A stretch of DNA of 64,000 nucleotides from JAAYJT01 sp037445555 (lineage in GTDB: Bacteria > Bacteroidota > Bacteroidia > Bacteroidales > JAAYJT01), in NCBI GenBank assembly GCA_037445555.1, contig JBBIKG010000015.1:1-64000 (forward strand), in the 5' to 3' direction. Each line of letters starts with the position of its first letter. The stretch's first letter is position 1. Under the pieces are notes generated by a model, which was not told the origin of the DNA, did no database searches, and was given only the letters and a program-made list of their open reading frames with translations. The translations under genes were made by a program, and so were the position numbers. Below, piece by piece: positions 9,571 through 17,603 of this stretch.

Positions 9571-9604
9571 TTTGCTTAAGGTTCATGCCTTTTTTTTACT
9601 TTTG
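9571..9604 (+). promoter_or_regulatory. Promoter of rfaD (TTTG-N22-TACTTTTG)
   Basis: A TTTG -33 element at 9571-9574 and a perfect -7 box TACTTTTG at 9597-9604 are separated by 22 bases, close to the Bacteroidota sigma-ABfr consensus. The rfaD start is 25 bases after the -7 box. An AGGAG ribosome binding site at 9622-9626, uncommon in this window, precedes the ATG. Confidence 0.75.
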
Positions 9605-9628
9605 GTTCATTAACCTAAAAACGAGGAG

Positions 9629-10594
9629 ATGATTGTGGTAACAGGAGCTGCCGGATTTATCGGCAGCGTATTGGTTGGCAAACTTAATCGGGCTGGTTAC
9701 ACTAACCTGATCCTGGTCGATGATTTCTCAAACACCGCAAAGGAGGCCAATCTTGCCAACAAGAAATACCTGCAAAGGGTTCCCCGTCAGGAATTCCACG
9801 CATGGTTAGCAACACATCACTCCGAGGTAAAGTTTTTGTTTCATATTGGAGCCCGCACCGATACCACTGAATTTGACCGGAAGATTTTTGATGAACTCAA
9901 CGTCAGATATTCCAAACACATTTGGGCGCTTTGCAGCCTTTTTCAGATCCCACTTGTGTATGCTTCGTCGGCAGCTACCTATGGCGCAGGAGAGCTCGGA
10001 TATGTTGATTCTCACGATATAATTCCCAAACTGAAACCGCTCAACCCTTACGGGGATTCGAAAAATGACTTTGACAAGTGGGTTGTTTCGCAGGAAGCTG
10101 GTCCGCCTTTCTGGGCTGGCATGAAATTTTTCAATGTCTTTGGCCCTAATGAATATCATAAAGGAAGAATGGCATCTGTTGTATTTCATGCGTTTAACCA
10201 GATCAGCCAAACCGGCCGCATGCAACTGTTCAGGTCGCATAATCTCGGATACGCCGATGGTGAACAGCTTCGCGATTTTATCTATGTGATGGATGTGGTA
10301 GATGTGCTTATTTATATGATGGAACACAAGCCTTCATCAGGGATTTACAATCTGGGTAGCGGAACGGCCCGTTCTTTCAATAGCCTGGTAGAAGCCACTT
10401 TTGAGGCAATGCACCGTGTTGCTGCCATAGATTACATTGATACTCCTCCTGATATTAGGGACAAGTACCAGTATTTTACCGAAGCACGAATGGGAAAATT
10501 AAGGGAGGCTGGCTTTACCAAGGAGTTCAATAGTCTTGAAGAAGGCGTGCACGAGTATGTTCGCCGGTACCTGATGAAACATAACCGGTGTTAA
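9629..10594 (+). CDS. rfaD: ADP-glyceromanno-heptose 6-epimerase
   Basis: The 321-residue short-chain dehydrogenase/reductase-type epimerase makes ADP-L-glycero-D-manno-heptose, the activated heptose of the LPS inner core. The NADP-binding GAAGFIGS loop lies at residues 6-13, the family-typical FHIGARTDTTE segment near 73-83, and the catalytic Tyr/Lys in NPYGDSKNDFDKW (YxxxK). FFNVFGPNEYHKGRMAS and DFIYVMDVVDV follow, both typical of RfaD/HldD. Length matches E. coli HldD (310 residues). It has its own promoter and a clear AGGAG site. The kinase of the same pathway, rfaE1, is 10 kb downstream; the adenylyltransferase is not in the window. Confidence 0.96.
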   Translation: MIVVTGAAGFIGSVLVGKLNRAGYTNLILVDDFSNTAKEANLANKKYLQRVPRQEFHAWLATHHSEVKFLFHIGARTDTTEFDRKIFDELNVRYSKHIWALCSLFQIPLVYASSAATYGAGELGYVDSHDIIPKLKPLNPYGDSKNDFDKWVVSQEAGPPFWAGMKFFNVFGPNEYHKGRMASVVFHAFNQISQTGRMQLFRSHNLGYADGEQLRDFIYVMDVVDVLIYMMEHKPSSGIYNLGSGTARSFNSLVEATFEAMHRVAAIDYIDTPPDIRDKYQYFTEARMGKLREAGFTKEFNSLEEGVHEYVRRYLMKHNRC

Positions 10595-10628
10595 AAGAAT
10601 ATGCCTGGAACTGGATGAAAACTCAGAA

Positions 10629-10985
10629 CTATGTGTTCTTTTCAGCTTTAGTAAGCTCTTTTTTGATGTCAAGCAGGAATTTTTTCAACTCCTGCAGTGT
10701 TCTCACCACCTCAAATTCTACCGCAACCTCCTCGTGCTGATGTTTCAGTTTTTCTTTAGCCCCTGCTAGCGTGAAGCCCCTTTCTTTCACCAGGTGGAAT
10801 ATCTGATGAAAGTTGTCGACATCATCTTTCGTGAACAACCGATTCCCTTTTCTGTTGCGCCGGGGCTTTATGATGGAAAATTCTTTTTCCCAGAACCGGA
10901 TAAGGCTGGTGTTGACATTAAACATTGCAGCCACCTCACCGATGGTGTAGTACATTTTTTCAGGGGTTTGCTTTGACTTGGCCAT
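10629..10985 (-). CDS. MerR family transcriptional regulator
   Basis: The 118-residue protein has an N-terminal MerR winged helix (YYTIGEVAAMFNVNTSLIRFWEKEF at about 12-36, then NRLFTKDDVDNFHQI) and a helical C terminus ending in a charged coiled-coil segment (LQELKKFLLDIKKELTKAEK). There is no effector domain and no Cys metal site, so it is probably a small constitutive or partner-dependent regulator. It starts 9 bases after the M23 peptidase stop on the same strand, so the two form an operon. A MerR gene, M23 peptidase and alaS commonly occur together in Bacteroidota. Its targets are unknown. Confidence 0.88.
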   Translation of the reverse strand: MAKSKQTPEKMYYTIGEVAAMFNVNTSLIRFWEKEFSIIKPRRNRKGNRLFTKDDVDNFHQIFHLVKERGFTLAGAKEKLKHQHEEVAVEFEVVRTLQELKKFLLDIKKELTKAEKNT

Positions 10986-10994
10986 GGAAATCCA

Positions 10995-11966
10995 CTAATC
11001 CATTGACTGGCCCGGGCGGGCCGAGAGTTCGATCAGCAAGGCGTATTGTTCGGGCGTAATGTCGTTAAAGAAATAATGGATGGGATCCACCGGAACTCCA
11101 TTACGATGTACCTCGTAGTGAAGATGAGGAGAGGTAGATTTGCCCGTGTTCCCAATGAAACCTATCACCTGGCCTCGTTTTACCCTTTCTCCACGTTGCA
11201 CATTAAACTTGGAGAGGTGAGCATACACCGTTTTATAGCCATAGCCGTGATCAACTTCAATCACATTGCCATACCCCACACGCGAACGCTCCACTTTGGT
11301 GATCATCCCATCCCCTGTTACGTGTACTTCGGTACCCACAGGAGCCGAAAAGTCGAGCCCTTCATGAAATTTCTGGATTTTATAGAACGGATCGGTTCGG
11401 TATCCGAAATAGGACCCTATACGCCTCAATTCTTTATTACTCACAGGCTGAATGGCAGGAAGAGAGGCCAACATCTGTTCCTTGTTTTTAGCCAGATCGA
11501 ATACTTCGTCAAAGGATTTGCTTTGAACATATAACTGACTGGCAATGACGTCGAGTTTTTGCGATGTACTGATAATTAAATCAGAGTTTTTGAACCCTCG
11601 CAGCGCTGCATAACGGTCGACCCCGCCAAATCCTGCTTTGCGGTACGTTGACGGGATAGGTTCGGCTTCAAAAATTACCCGGTAAATGTTATCATCCCTG
11701 TCCTGCAGATCGGCCAGAACTTTATCAAGTTGTTCAAGGCGGTCGTTCAGCAGCTTATATTGAAGTTTCATGGCCTCAAGCTCGCGGCGCTGGACTTTTT
11801 CCATTGGTGACTCGATAAGATTGTAGGCCAGAAAGATTACCACCGACGAAAACGCCAAGGCGGTAAACAGGAACGAGAGTACCTTTAGTGCGCGCTGCTG
11901 GAGGGTGACTCTTACCTTTTCGAACTTTAGCGTGCTTGCATTAAAATGATACTTATGCTTTGCCAT
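10995..11966 (-). CDS. M23 family metallopeptidase (membrane-anchored)
   Basis: The 323-residue protein has a basic N-terminal tail, one membrane segment at about 30-50 (ALKVLSFLFTALAFSSVVIFLAY), a coiled coil near 55-95 (MEKVQRRELEAMKLQYKLLNDRLEQL and onward), and a C-terminal LytM/peptidase M23 domain. The zinc ligands are visible in FHEGLDFSAPVGT (HxxxD) and HLHYEVHRNG (HxH). Such proteins cut peptidoglycan cross-bridges or regulate other hydrolases during growth and division. The gene is divergent from alaS and precedes the MerR gene in the same direction. All catalytic residues look intact, so it is probably an active endopeptidase. Confidence 0.92.
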   Translation of the reverse strand: MAKHKYHFNASTLKFEKVRVTLQQRALKVLSFLFTALAFSSVVIFLAYNLIESPMEKVQRRELEAMKLQYKLLNDRLEQLDKVLADLQDRDDNIYRVIFEAEPIPSTYRKAGFGGVDRYAALRGFKNSDLIISTSQKLDVIASQLYVQSKSFDEVFDLAKNKEQMLASLPAIQPVSNKELRRIGSYFGYRTDPFYKIQKFHEGLDFSAPVGTEVHVTGDGMITKVERSRVGYGNVIEVDHGYGYKTVYAHLSKFNVQRGERVKRGQVIGFIGNTGKSTSPHLHYEVHRNGVPVDPIHYFFNDITPEQYALLIELSARPGQSMD

Positions 11967-12052
11967 TCAACTGGTTAATTATGAAACACCGGGACCGGCA
12001 TCGCCTTGTCAGCTCATTGATGATTTGGGTGTGCGAAATTAACAAATTAAAG

Positions 12053-12060
12053 TAATTTTG
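12053..12060 (+). promoter_or_regulatory. -7 promoter box of alaS
   Basis: TAATTTTG is a perfect TAnnTTTG match 55 bases before the alaS start. A TTTG at 12024-12027 is 25 bases upstream, a little farther than the usual -33 spacing. Confidence 0.6.
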
Positions 12061-12115
12061 CAGCCTTTTCAGGCATATTATTTTATAGCGTTGTGTTAAT
12101 AAATCCTAAAAAGTG

Positions 12116-14731
12116 ATGGATTCGAAAGTCGTAAGAAAACTATTCCTTGATTTTTTTGCTGAAAAACATCATCATATCGTTTCCTCTGCGCCCATGGTCG
12201 TCAAGGACGACCCCACGCTGATGTTTACCAATGCCGGTATGAACCAGTTTAAGGATATATTCCTCGGAAATACAGCAGCTAAATTTCATCGGATTGCCAA
12301 CAGCCAGAAATGCCTGAGAGTGAGCGGCAAACACAACGACTTAGAAGAAGTTGGCCATGACACCTATCACCACACTATGTTTGAAATGTTGGGCAACTGG
12401 TCGTTTGGCGATTACTTTAAGAAAGAAGCCATTGAATGGGCATGGGAATTACTAACTGGGCGATACAAAATAGATTCATCCTGTTTGTATGCCACCGTAT
12501 TCGGCGGGGATGATGCCGACGCCCTGCCCTGGGACGAAGAGGCCTACGGTTATTGGTCGCAAATTCTGCCTGCTGACAGGATCCTGAAAGGAAGCAAAAA
12601 GGATAATTTCTGGGAAATGGGTGATACGGGGCCCTGCGGACCCTGCTCCGAGATCCACATCGACCTGCGGAGTGACGAAGAAAAGGAACTTCTGTCTGGG
12701 TGCAGACTCGTCAACCAGGGGCATCCTTTGGTTATTGAAATCTGGAATCTGGTATTCATACAATTCAATCGCCAGGCCGACGGCAAGCTTAGCCCGCTCC
12801 CGGCCAGGCATGTTGATACCGGAATGGGTTTCGAAAGGTTGTGCATGGCGTTGCAGCATGTCAAATCAAACTACGATACAGACGTCTTCAAGCCTTATAT
12901 CCTACAAATCGAAGAATTATCTGGGGTCATATATGGTTCGAACCAAGGCAGCGATGTAGCCATGCGCGTTATCAGCGACCACCTCCGAGCGGTGGCATTT
13001 GCCATCGCCGACGGACAGCTGCCCTCCAACAACAAGGCCGGGTATGTCATCAGGCGCATCCTGCGCCGGGCGGTACGTTATGCCTATAGTTACCTAAATC
13101 AGAAAGATCCGTTTATTCACAGGCTTGTGCCAGTCATTTGCGAACAAATGGGTGAGTCCTACCCGGAACTTCTTCATCAACAGGGTCTCATCGAAAAGGT
13201 CATTCACGAAGAAGAAGCCTCATTCTTGCGTACGCTCATGCAGGGAATTCAAAAATTCTCCCAGCACATTTCTGCCAATCAAACGGACAAGACAATTGAA
13301 GGAACATTTGCCTTTGAGCTCTATGACACGTATGGGTTTCCTATCGACCTTACACAATTGCTGGCCAAAGAACAGGGATGGCCAGTGGATATGGAAGGCT
13401 TTGCCACTGAACTGGAAAAGCAAAAGCAGCGTTCGCGGCAGGATGCCGCCATGGAAACCGGCGACTGGGTCGTGCTGGAGCCATCCACCGACACCAAATT
13501 CGTAGGGTGGGACACAACCAGCGCCATGGTTCGGCTGCTACGATATCGCAAAGTGAACATTAAGGGAAAAGATTATTATCACGTGTTGTTTGACACAACT
13601 CCTTTTTATGCAGAAAGCGGAGGACAATCCGGTGACACGGGATATCTGCTGCAGAATTCCATTAAATATCGAATAGCTGACACCCGAAAAGAAAACAACC
13701 TGCTCATACACATTCTCGAGACTTTGCCTGCCGATCCCTACTCAACCTTCGAGGCGGTGGTGGACAGCGAAAAACGCACGCTCACGGCTAACAACCATTC
13801 TGCAACGCATCTTCTTCATCAGGCACTGCGCAACGTGCTGGGTCTGCATGTTGAGCAAAAAGGCTCATTCGTCGGCCCGGATTACCTGCGGTTTGATTTT
13901 TCACATTTTCAGAAGTTGTCCGAAGCAGAGATTCGTCAGGTCGAAATGTTTGTAAACCAGAAAATCAGGCAAAATCTTACTTTGAACGAGCATCGTGACC
14001 TCCCGCTTGAAAAAGCCAGGGATTTGGGGGCGATCATGTTTTTTGGCGAAAAGTACGGCGAGACTGTCAGGGCGATCGGTTTTGGCGAATCACTTGAACT
14101 CTGCGGCGGCACCCACGTCGCTTCAACAGGGCAAATAGGCATTTTTAAAATCATTTCAGAAGGTGCAATCGCGGCGGGAATCCGGCGTATCGAAGCACTT
14201 ACGGGCACGCAGGCCGAAGAACATATTGAACAAAAGCTGGCTGCCCTTAGGCAGATAGGCGAAATGGTAAAAAACACCACCGACCCTGTAAAAGCAGTAG
14301 CCAGTCAGATTGAACATTCAGATCAGTGGCAGAAGAAGGTTGATGAATTAAGCCACAAGCTGGCCCATGTGCAAAAAGAACATCTGCTTGCCACCGCACA
14401 AATGGTTGGAAAATTCCGTCTCATTGCATCACGCACTGATCTTGATCCCCAGACTATCAAGGATATGGCTCATATGCTGCGGCTGAATCAGCAGCGACTT
14501 GTAATGGCGCTGGCTTCGATCAAAGACGGTAAAGTCAATTTAAGTCTTTTCATCAGTGATGACATCGTTAAAGATCATTTACTGAATGCCGGTACTTTGG
14601 TGCGTGAGCTGGCCAGAGAAATAGATGGAGGGGGGGGCGGTCAGCCATATTTTGCAACTGCAGGCGGAAAAAAACCTGAAGGCATTGATACGGTTTTCAA
14701 AAGGCTCAAAGAGCTCGTTGCCGGTCTTTAA
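12116..14731 (+). CDS. alaS: Alanyl-tRNA synthetase
   Basis: The 871-residue class II synthetase charges tRNA-Ala. The aminoacylation domain begins with the typical RKLFLDFFAEKHHHIVSSAP and includes FTNAGMNQFKDIFLG and HNDLEEVGHDTYHHTMFEM. The editing domain has the zinc-binding HSATHLLHQAL (HxxxH) and CGGTHV motifs. The C-terminal C-Ala domain carries a Gly-rich GGGGGGQPYFATAGG segment. Length agrees with E. coli AlaS (876). A GTG at 12113 sits directly before the ATG at 12116; I chose the ATG. A run of eight G at 14630-14637 lies inside the Gly-rich segment and is simply coding sequence. Confidence 0.98.
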   Translation: MDSKVVRKLFLDFFAEKHHHIVSSAPMVVKDDPTLMFTNAGMNQFKDIFLGNTAAKFHRIANSQKCLRVSGKHNDLEEVGHDTYHHTMFEMLGNWSFGDYFKKEAIEWAWELLTGRYKIDSSCLYATVFGGDDADALPWDEEAYGYWSQILPADRILKGSKKDNFWEMGDTGPCGPCSEIHIDLRSDEEKELLSGCRLVNQGHPLVIEIWNLVFIQFNRQADGKLSPLPARHVDTGMGFERLCMALQHVKSNYDTDVFKPYILQIEELSGVIYGSNQGSDVAMRVISDHLRAVAFAIADGQLPSNNKAGYVIRRILRRAVRYAYSYLNQKDPFIHRLVPVICEQMGESYPELLHQQGLIEKVIHEEEASFLRTLMQGIQKFSQHISANQTDKTIEGTFAFELYDTYGFPIDLTQLLAKEQGWPVDMEGFATELEKQKQRSRQDAAMETGDWVVLEPSTDTKFVGWDTTSAMVRLLRYRKVNIKGKDYYHVLFDTTPFYAESGGQSGDTGYLLQNSIKYRIADTRKENNLLIHILETLPADPYSTFEAVVDSEKRTLTANNHSATHLLHQALRNVLGLHVEQKGSFVGPDYLRFDFSHFQKLSEAEIRQVEMFVNQKIRQNLTLNEHRDLPLEKARDLGAIMFFGEKYGETVRAIGFGESLELCGGTHVASTGQIGIFKIISEGAIAAGIRRIEALTGTQAEEHIEQKLAALRQIGEMVKNTTDPVKAVASQIEHSDQWQKKVDELSHKLAHVQKEHLLATAQMVGKFRLIASRTDLDPQTIKDMAHMLRLNQQRLVMALASIKDGKVNLSLFISDDIVKDHLLNAGTLVRELAREIDGGGGGQPYFATAGGKKPEGIDTVFKRLKELVAGL

Positions 14732-14872
14732 AGTTGCGCCCAGTTCTTTTCTTCAAGGCGGACATTATCATCAACCAAACGGTCAAAACATTTTTCCAGA
14801 CTGTTTGTTTATCGTTTCACAGCAAACGTGTGTCGAGCATACCTGTTTCAAAAAATTGAAATTCGCCCTGGA

Positions 14873-15754
14873 ATGGTTCATTATTCAATCAACGACCTGG
14901 AAAAAATTACCGGTATTAAAGCCCACACCTTGCGTATCTGGGAAAAGCGATACGACATTGTCTCTCCGGATCGTACCGCAACTAATTTTCGCCTCTACAG
15001 CGATGAGGACCTCAAAAGGCTGCTTAATATTTCTTTCCTGAACAGATATGGATACAAGATTTCTTTCATTTCAAAGCTTTCATCCGGTGAGCTGAACGAG
15101 CTGGTGCGAAAGATTGCCGAAGATGTGACGGACCAGGAAAGCCAGTTGGAAAACCTCATGGTGGCAATGATTGAGCTGGATGAAAACAAGTTTGATAAAA
15201 TTCTCTCCAGTGCAATTATTAAAATGGGTTTTGAAAACACCATAACTCGCATTATTTTTCCTTTTCTGGAGAAAATAGGTTTGCTTTGGCAGATTGGATC
15301 CATAAATCCTGCCCACGAGCATTTCATCACCCATCTTATTCGTCAGAAACTCATTATCGCCATCGACGGAGCCCTGCCACCCAAAATCAGCGACCCGAAA
15401 ACGTTTATTCTTTTTCTGCCTCCTGACGAATTCCACGAGTTAAGCCTGCTGTACTATTACTATATTCTTAAACTCCTTGGGCATTCTGTCATTTACCTGG
15501 GACAATCCATCCCAATCAAGCATTTGGACACCGTAACCCAAATAAGGCCAGTAGATTATGTATTGACGGCTATTACCTCATCATTATCCTCCCAAGACTA
15601 TATTAACCTTATATCAATACTGTCAGGGGAGTTTCGTCAGCAAACAGTCTTTATTACAGGTTACCAGGTAAGGGAGCATGATATTGCAATGCCCCCGAAT
15701 GTAATCAGGATTGATGGGGCCGACCAATTGAAACAACTCCTCGGGAGCACATAG
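14873..15754 (+). CDS. CarH-like MerR regulator with cobalamin-binding domain
   Basis: The 293-residue protein has a MerR winged helix at 1-70 (YSINDLEKITGIKAHTLRIW, then RLYSDEDLKRL), a four-helix region at about 85-165, and a Rossmann-like domain at 175-290. The helical part contains W139, then nine residues, then E149-H150, the W-x9-EH signature of adenosylcobalamin photoreceptors such as Thermus CarH. The Rossmann part has E186-x-H188, matching the ExH lower-ligand motif, but the usual following Gly is Ser and later GG motifs are weak. By family it would repress promoters in the dark and release DNA in light. I chose the ATG at 14873; an earlier in-frame TTG at 14828 would add 15 residues before the MerR fold. 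The ECF sigma gene lies downstream. Confidence 0.82.
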   Translation: MVHYSINDLEKITGIKAHTLRIWEKRYDIVSPDRTATNFRLYSDEDLKRLLNISFLNRYGYKISFISKLSSGELNELVRKIAEDVTDQESQLENLMVAMIELDENKFDKILSSAIIKMGFENTITRIIFPFLEKIGLLWQIGSINPAHEHFITHLIRQKLIIAIDGALPPKISDPKTFILFLPPDEFHELSLLYYYYILKLLGHSVIYLGQSIPIKHLDTVTQIRPVDYVLTAITSSLSSQDYINLISILSGEFRQQTVFITGYQVREHDIAMPPNVIRIDGADQLKQLLGST

Positions 15755-15865
15755 TTTGCCGGCAGCCAGCCTGCCAAAATTTCCGGATTTCTCCACCTCG
15801 TATTTCCCGATTGCTTAGCCAGGCATTTTGTCATGGTCGAGGGGAATTTTGTGATCAAGATATTA

Positions 15866-15893
15866 TATTGATATACAATTATGTATTGATATA
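15866..15893. repeat. Direct repeat TATTGATATA, 18-base period
   Basis: The decamer TATTGATATA occurs at 15866-15875 and 15884-15893. Between the copies lies TACAATTATGTA, an imperfect TACA...TGTA inverted repeat. It may be a regulator binding site, but AT-rich sequence makes chance similarity possible. Confidence 0.5.
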
Positions 15894-15990
15894 TTCAAAA
15901 TTGGCTTGTTTATAGAGCACGATATTTGATTATACATTTTAAATCCGGTCTAAATAATAACAATTCGGAAGATTGTTCTTTTCAATTCTT

Positions 15991-16023
15991 TTTTAAGGAT
16001 TATTTAACATATATTTAACATCT
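15991..16023. promoter_or_regulatory. Three 11-base direct repeats, candidate CarH-type operator
   Basis: ATTTAACAT occurs at 16002-16010 and again at 16013-16021, an 11-base period. A weaker copy with the same TTTAA core lies 11 bases upstream (core at 15992-15996). CarH tetramers of the cobalamin photoreceptor family bind tandem 11-base repeats, and a CarH-like gene is immediately upstream. The array ends about 8 bases before the likely -33 element of the sigma gene. Confidence 0.6.
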
Positions 16024-16031
16024 TATATATA

Positions 16032-16059
16032 TTGTTTTTTAATTTTATGTTTAATTTTG
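16032..16059 (+). promoter_or_regulatory. Promoter of the ECF sigma gene
   Basis: A TTG at 16032-16034 and a perfect -7 box TAATTTTG at 16052-16059 are separated by 17 bases, slightly short for the Bacteroidota consensus. The gene starts 39 bases after the -7 box. Confidence 0.6.
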
Positions 16060-16098
16060 CAACGTTATCATTAAACAATAACCCAAAAACCCACCATC

Positions 16099-16605
16099 AT
16101 GACAGCCATCGAATTTAACAACCAGCTCATAAGCTTGCACAACAGCCTTCGCTATTTTGCCAGCACTCTTACCAGCAGCCGCGAAGAAGCCGATGACCTG
16201 ATCCAGGACACCTATCTGAAAGCGCTCCTGAACCGTGATAAATTTGCTGAAGACACCAATCTTAAGGCATGGACATATACCATTATGAAAAATACGTTCA
16301 TTAACAATTACCGCCGCAATACAAAAGCCAACACCATTGTTGATTCAACCAAGGACTTATACTTCCTGAACATATCGCGCAAAGACGAAAATTTTCAACC
16401 TGAGGGTGTAATAGCCACAGAGGAAATCAATGCCAGCATAGGCCAGCTTGACGAAGAACAGCGGTTGCCATTCGAAATGCATACGGCCGGTTATAAATAC
16501 AAAGAAATAGCGGAGGAGTTGAACCTGTCCATCGGCACCGTGAAAAGCCGGATATTTTTCACCCGTAAAAAACTGATGCAGGCACTTAAAGACTACCAGA
16601 ATTAA
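16099..16605 (+). CDS. RNA polymerase sigma factor, sigma-70 family (ECF type)
   Basis: The 168-residue protein has only sigma regions 2 and 4. Region 2 is seen in EEADDLIQDTYLKALLN at about 29-45, then LKAWTYTIMKNTFINNYRR. Region 4 is the helix-turn-helix at 132-160 (YKEIAEELNLSIGTVKSRIF, then RKKLMQAL). It directs RNA polymerase to alternative promoters. No anti-sigma gene lies beside it. The neighbour is a CarH-like MerR regulator; in other Bacteroidota such a MerR/sigma pair heads carotenoid clusters, but none is visible here. It is followed by a strong terminator, so it is transcribed alone from the repeat-containing promoter. Confidence 0.92.
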   Translation: MTAIEFNNQLISLHNSLRYFASTLTSSREEADDLIQDTYLKALLNRDKFAEDTNLKAWTYTIMKNTFINNYRRNTKANTIVDSTKDLYFLNISRKDENFQPEGVIATEEINASIGQLDEEQRLPFEMHTAGYKYKEIAEELNLSIGTVKSRIFFTRKKLMQALKDYQN

Positions 16606-16626
16606 ACTCTCTTCTTTAATAAAACC

Positions 16627-16649
16627 ACCGGGGCAACCCGGTTTTTTTT
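16627..16649 (+). terminator. Intrinsic terminator after the sigma gene
   Basis: ACCGGG (16627-16632), a four-base loop, and CCCGGT (16637-16642) form a 6-bp stem, and the arm runs into eight T (16642-16649). It sits 21 bases after the sigma stop and faces the convergent EamA gene. Confidence 0.85.
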
Positions 16650-16659
16650 GCCTGCTGCT

Positions 16660-17586
16660 TCAATCGCCGCTTTTTATTGAATACCTTAGATTTAGCATAA
16701 CGATGGAAAATAGCAGCACCGCTGCGCTGACCCACTGCACAAGTGTAAGCTGGTGACGGTTGAAAATGTAATCAAACAAGATGGCCGATAGCGGGAAGCA
16801 GAGCTCGCACATGGTAGCCACAATCGCCTTAACCCTCCTCAGTCCGTAGTAGTAAAGAAAGATAGCACCACTGCCGGTGGTGACGGCTATCAATAAGAAA
16901 ATCAGCCAGTTCATCTGGGTGGTCATGTGCCACTGGGCCAAACTTCCCGTAAATAGAACGACACCGCCCATGATAAGAGTTGTGAATGCGTAGCGATAAA
17001 AGGTGGCCGTATGAAAAGGAATCCTCAGCAACACTTTCTTGCTGAATACCGTACTACTACCGAATGAAAATGCAGCCAGCAAGGCAAGCAGGGACGCATA
17101 GGTAAGATTATTACCCACGTCGACATCCGGAAGCTTAAATCCAAAAGTTAGCGTATAGCCTGAAAGGATGGCCAGTGCAGCCCAAGCATAGAATCCTCGG
17201 CGGGGTTTTTCGCCCAGGAGCAAAGCAGCTAGTGCGATGGCAAAAATCGGTTGAAGTTTTTGCAGCAGCACCACAATGGTCAGCTTTTTAAATTCGACAA
17301 GAAAAAGCGCCTTCACAATGGCCAGTGTACCGATCGCTCCTCCGAACAGGGCTACCAGAAACAAAAAAAGAAAATCGCTTCGCGAAAATGTTGCAAGATG
17401 CCTAAACTGCTTATTAAGCACAACGCTCATAAAAACGAAAGGAATCAGATGCAGTATAAATACTACATAATCCACTTTCAGGTTGTAAAGGTTAGGGGTG
17501 AGTACTACCCCATCGAACCCCCACATGACAGCGGAGGCGCACACGGCCACAGCGCCCGCAACCAACGTTTTTCTGCTGCTTTCCAT
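16660..17586 (-). CDS. EamA/DMT family transporter
   Basis: The 308-residue membrane protein has about ten hydrophobic segments in two repeats, as in the EamA drug/metabolite exporter superfamily. Typical local features are AIVKALFLVEFKKLTIVVLLQKLQPIFA near 95-123 in the first repeat and FLYYYGLRRVKAIVATMCELCFPLSAILFDYIF in the second. LLGEKPRRGFYAWAALAI is the usual EamA helix 5 boundary. The substrate cannot be told from sequence. It is convergent with the sigma gene and ends just beyond that gene's terminator. The downstream gene in its own direction is the sigma gene's opposite strand, so it appears to be the last gene of a short two-gene unit with the membrane protein at 17604. Confidence 0.87.
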   Translation of the reverse strand: MESSRKTLVAGAVAVCASAVMWGFDGVVLTPNLYNLKVDYVVFILHLIPFVFMSVVLNKQFRHLATFSRSDFLFLFLVALFGGAIGTLAIVKALFLVEFKKLTIVVLLQKLQPIFAIALAALLLGEKPRRGFYAWAALAILSGYTLTFGFKLPDVDVGNNLTYASLLALLAAFSFGSSTVFSKKVLLRIPFHTATFYRYAFTTLIMGGVVLFTGSLAQWHMTTQMNWLIFLLIAVTTGSGAIFLYYYGLRRVKAIVATMCELCFPLSAILFDYIFNRHQLTLVQWVSAAVLLFSIVMLNLRYSIKSGD

Positions 17587-17603
17587 GAAATATATGTCGG
17601 GGT

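Larger units (their letters stand above)
15755..16098. other. 344-base AT-rich intergenic region before the ECF sigma gene
   Basis: This is the only gap above 300 bases. After the regulator stop comes a small inverted repeat (GGCAG at 15761-15765, CTGCC at 15771-15775), then a very AT-rich stretch. It holds a pair of TATTGATATA repeats (15866 and 15884), three TTTAA cores spaced exactly 11 bases (15992, 16003, 16014), and a -33/-7 promoter. I see no ORF or RNA gene in it. The density of repeats suggests a control region for the sigma gene. Confidence 0.7.

Noticed and set aside
9806..10327. A 173-codon open frame on the minus strand
   Set aside because: It is antisense to rfaD, whose motifs are complete. 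It is a shadow frame.
10624..10642. Small hairpin AGAAC/GTTCT followed by T as a terminator of rfaD
   Set aside because: The stem is only five base pairs and overlaps the MerR stop, so the support is too weak for a feature.
14630..14637. Run of eight G in alaS
   Set aside because: It encodes part of the Gly-rich C-Ala segment of an essential enzyme; frameshifting there would be lethal or nearly so, so phase variation is unlikely.
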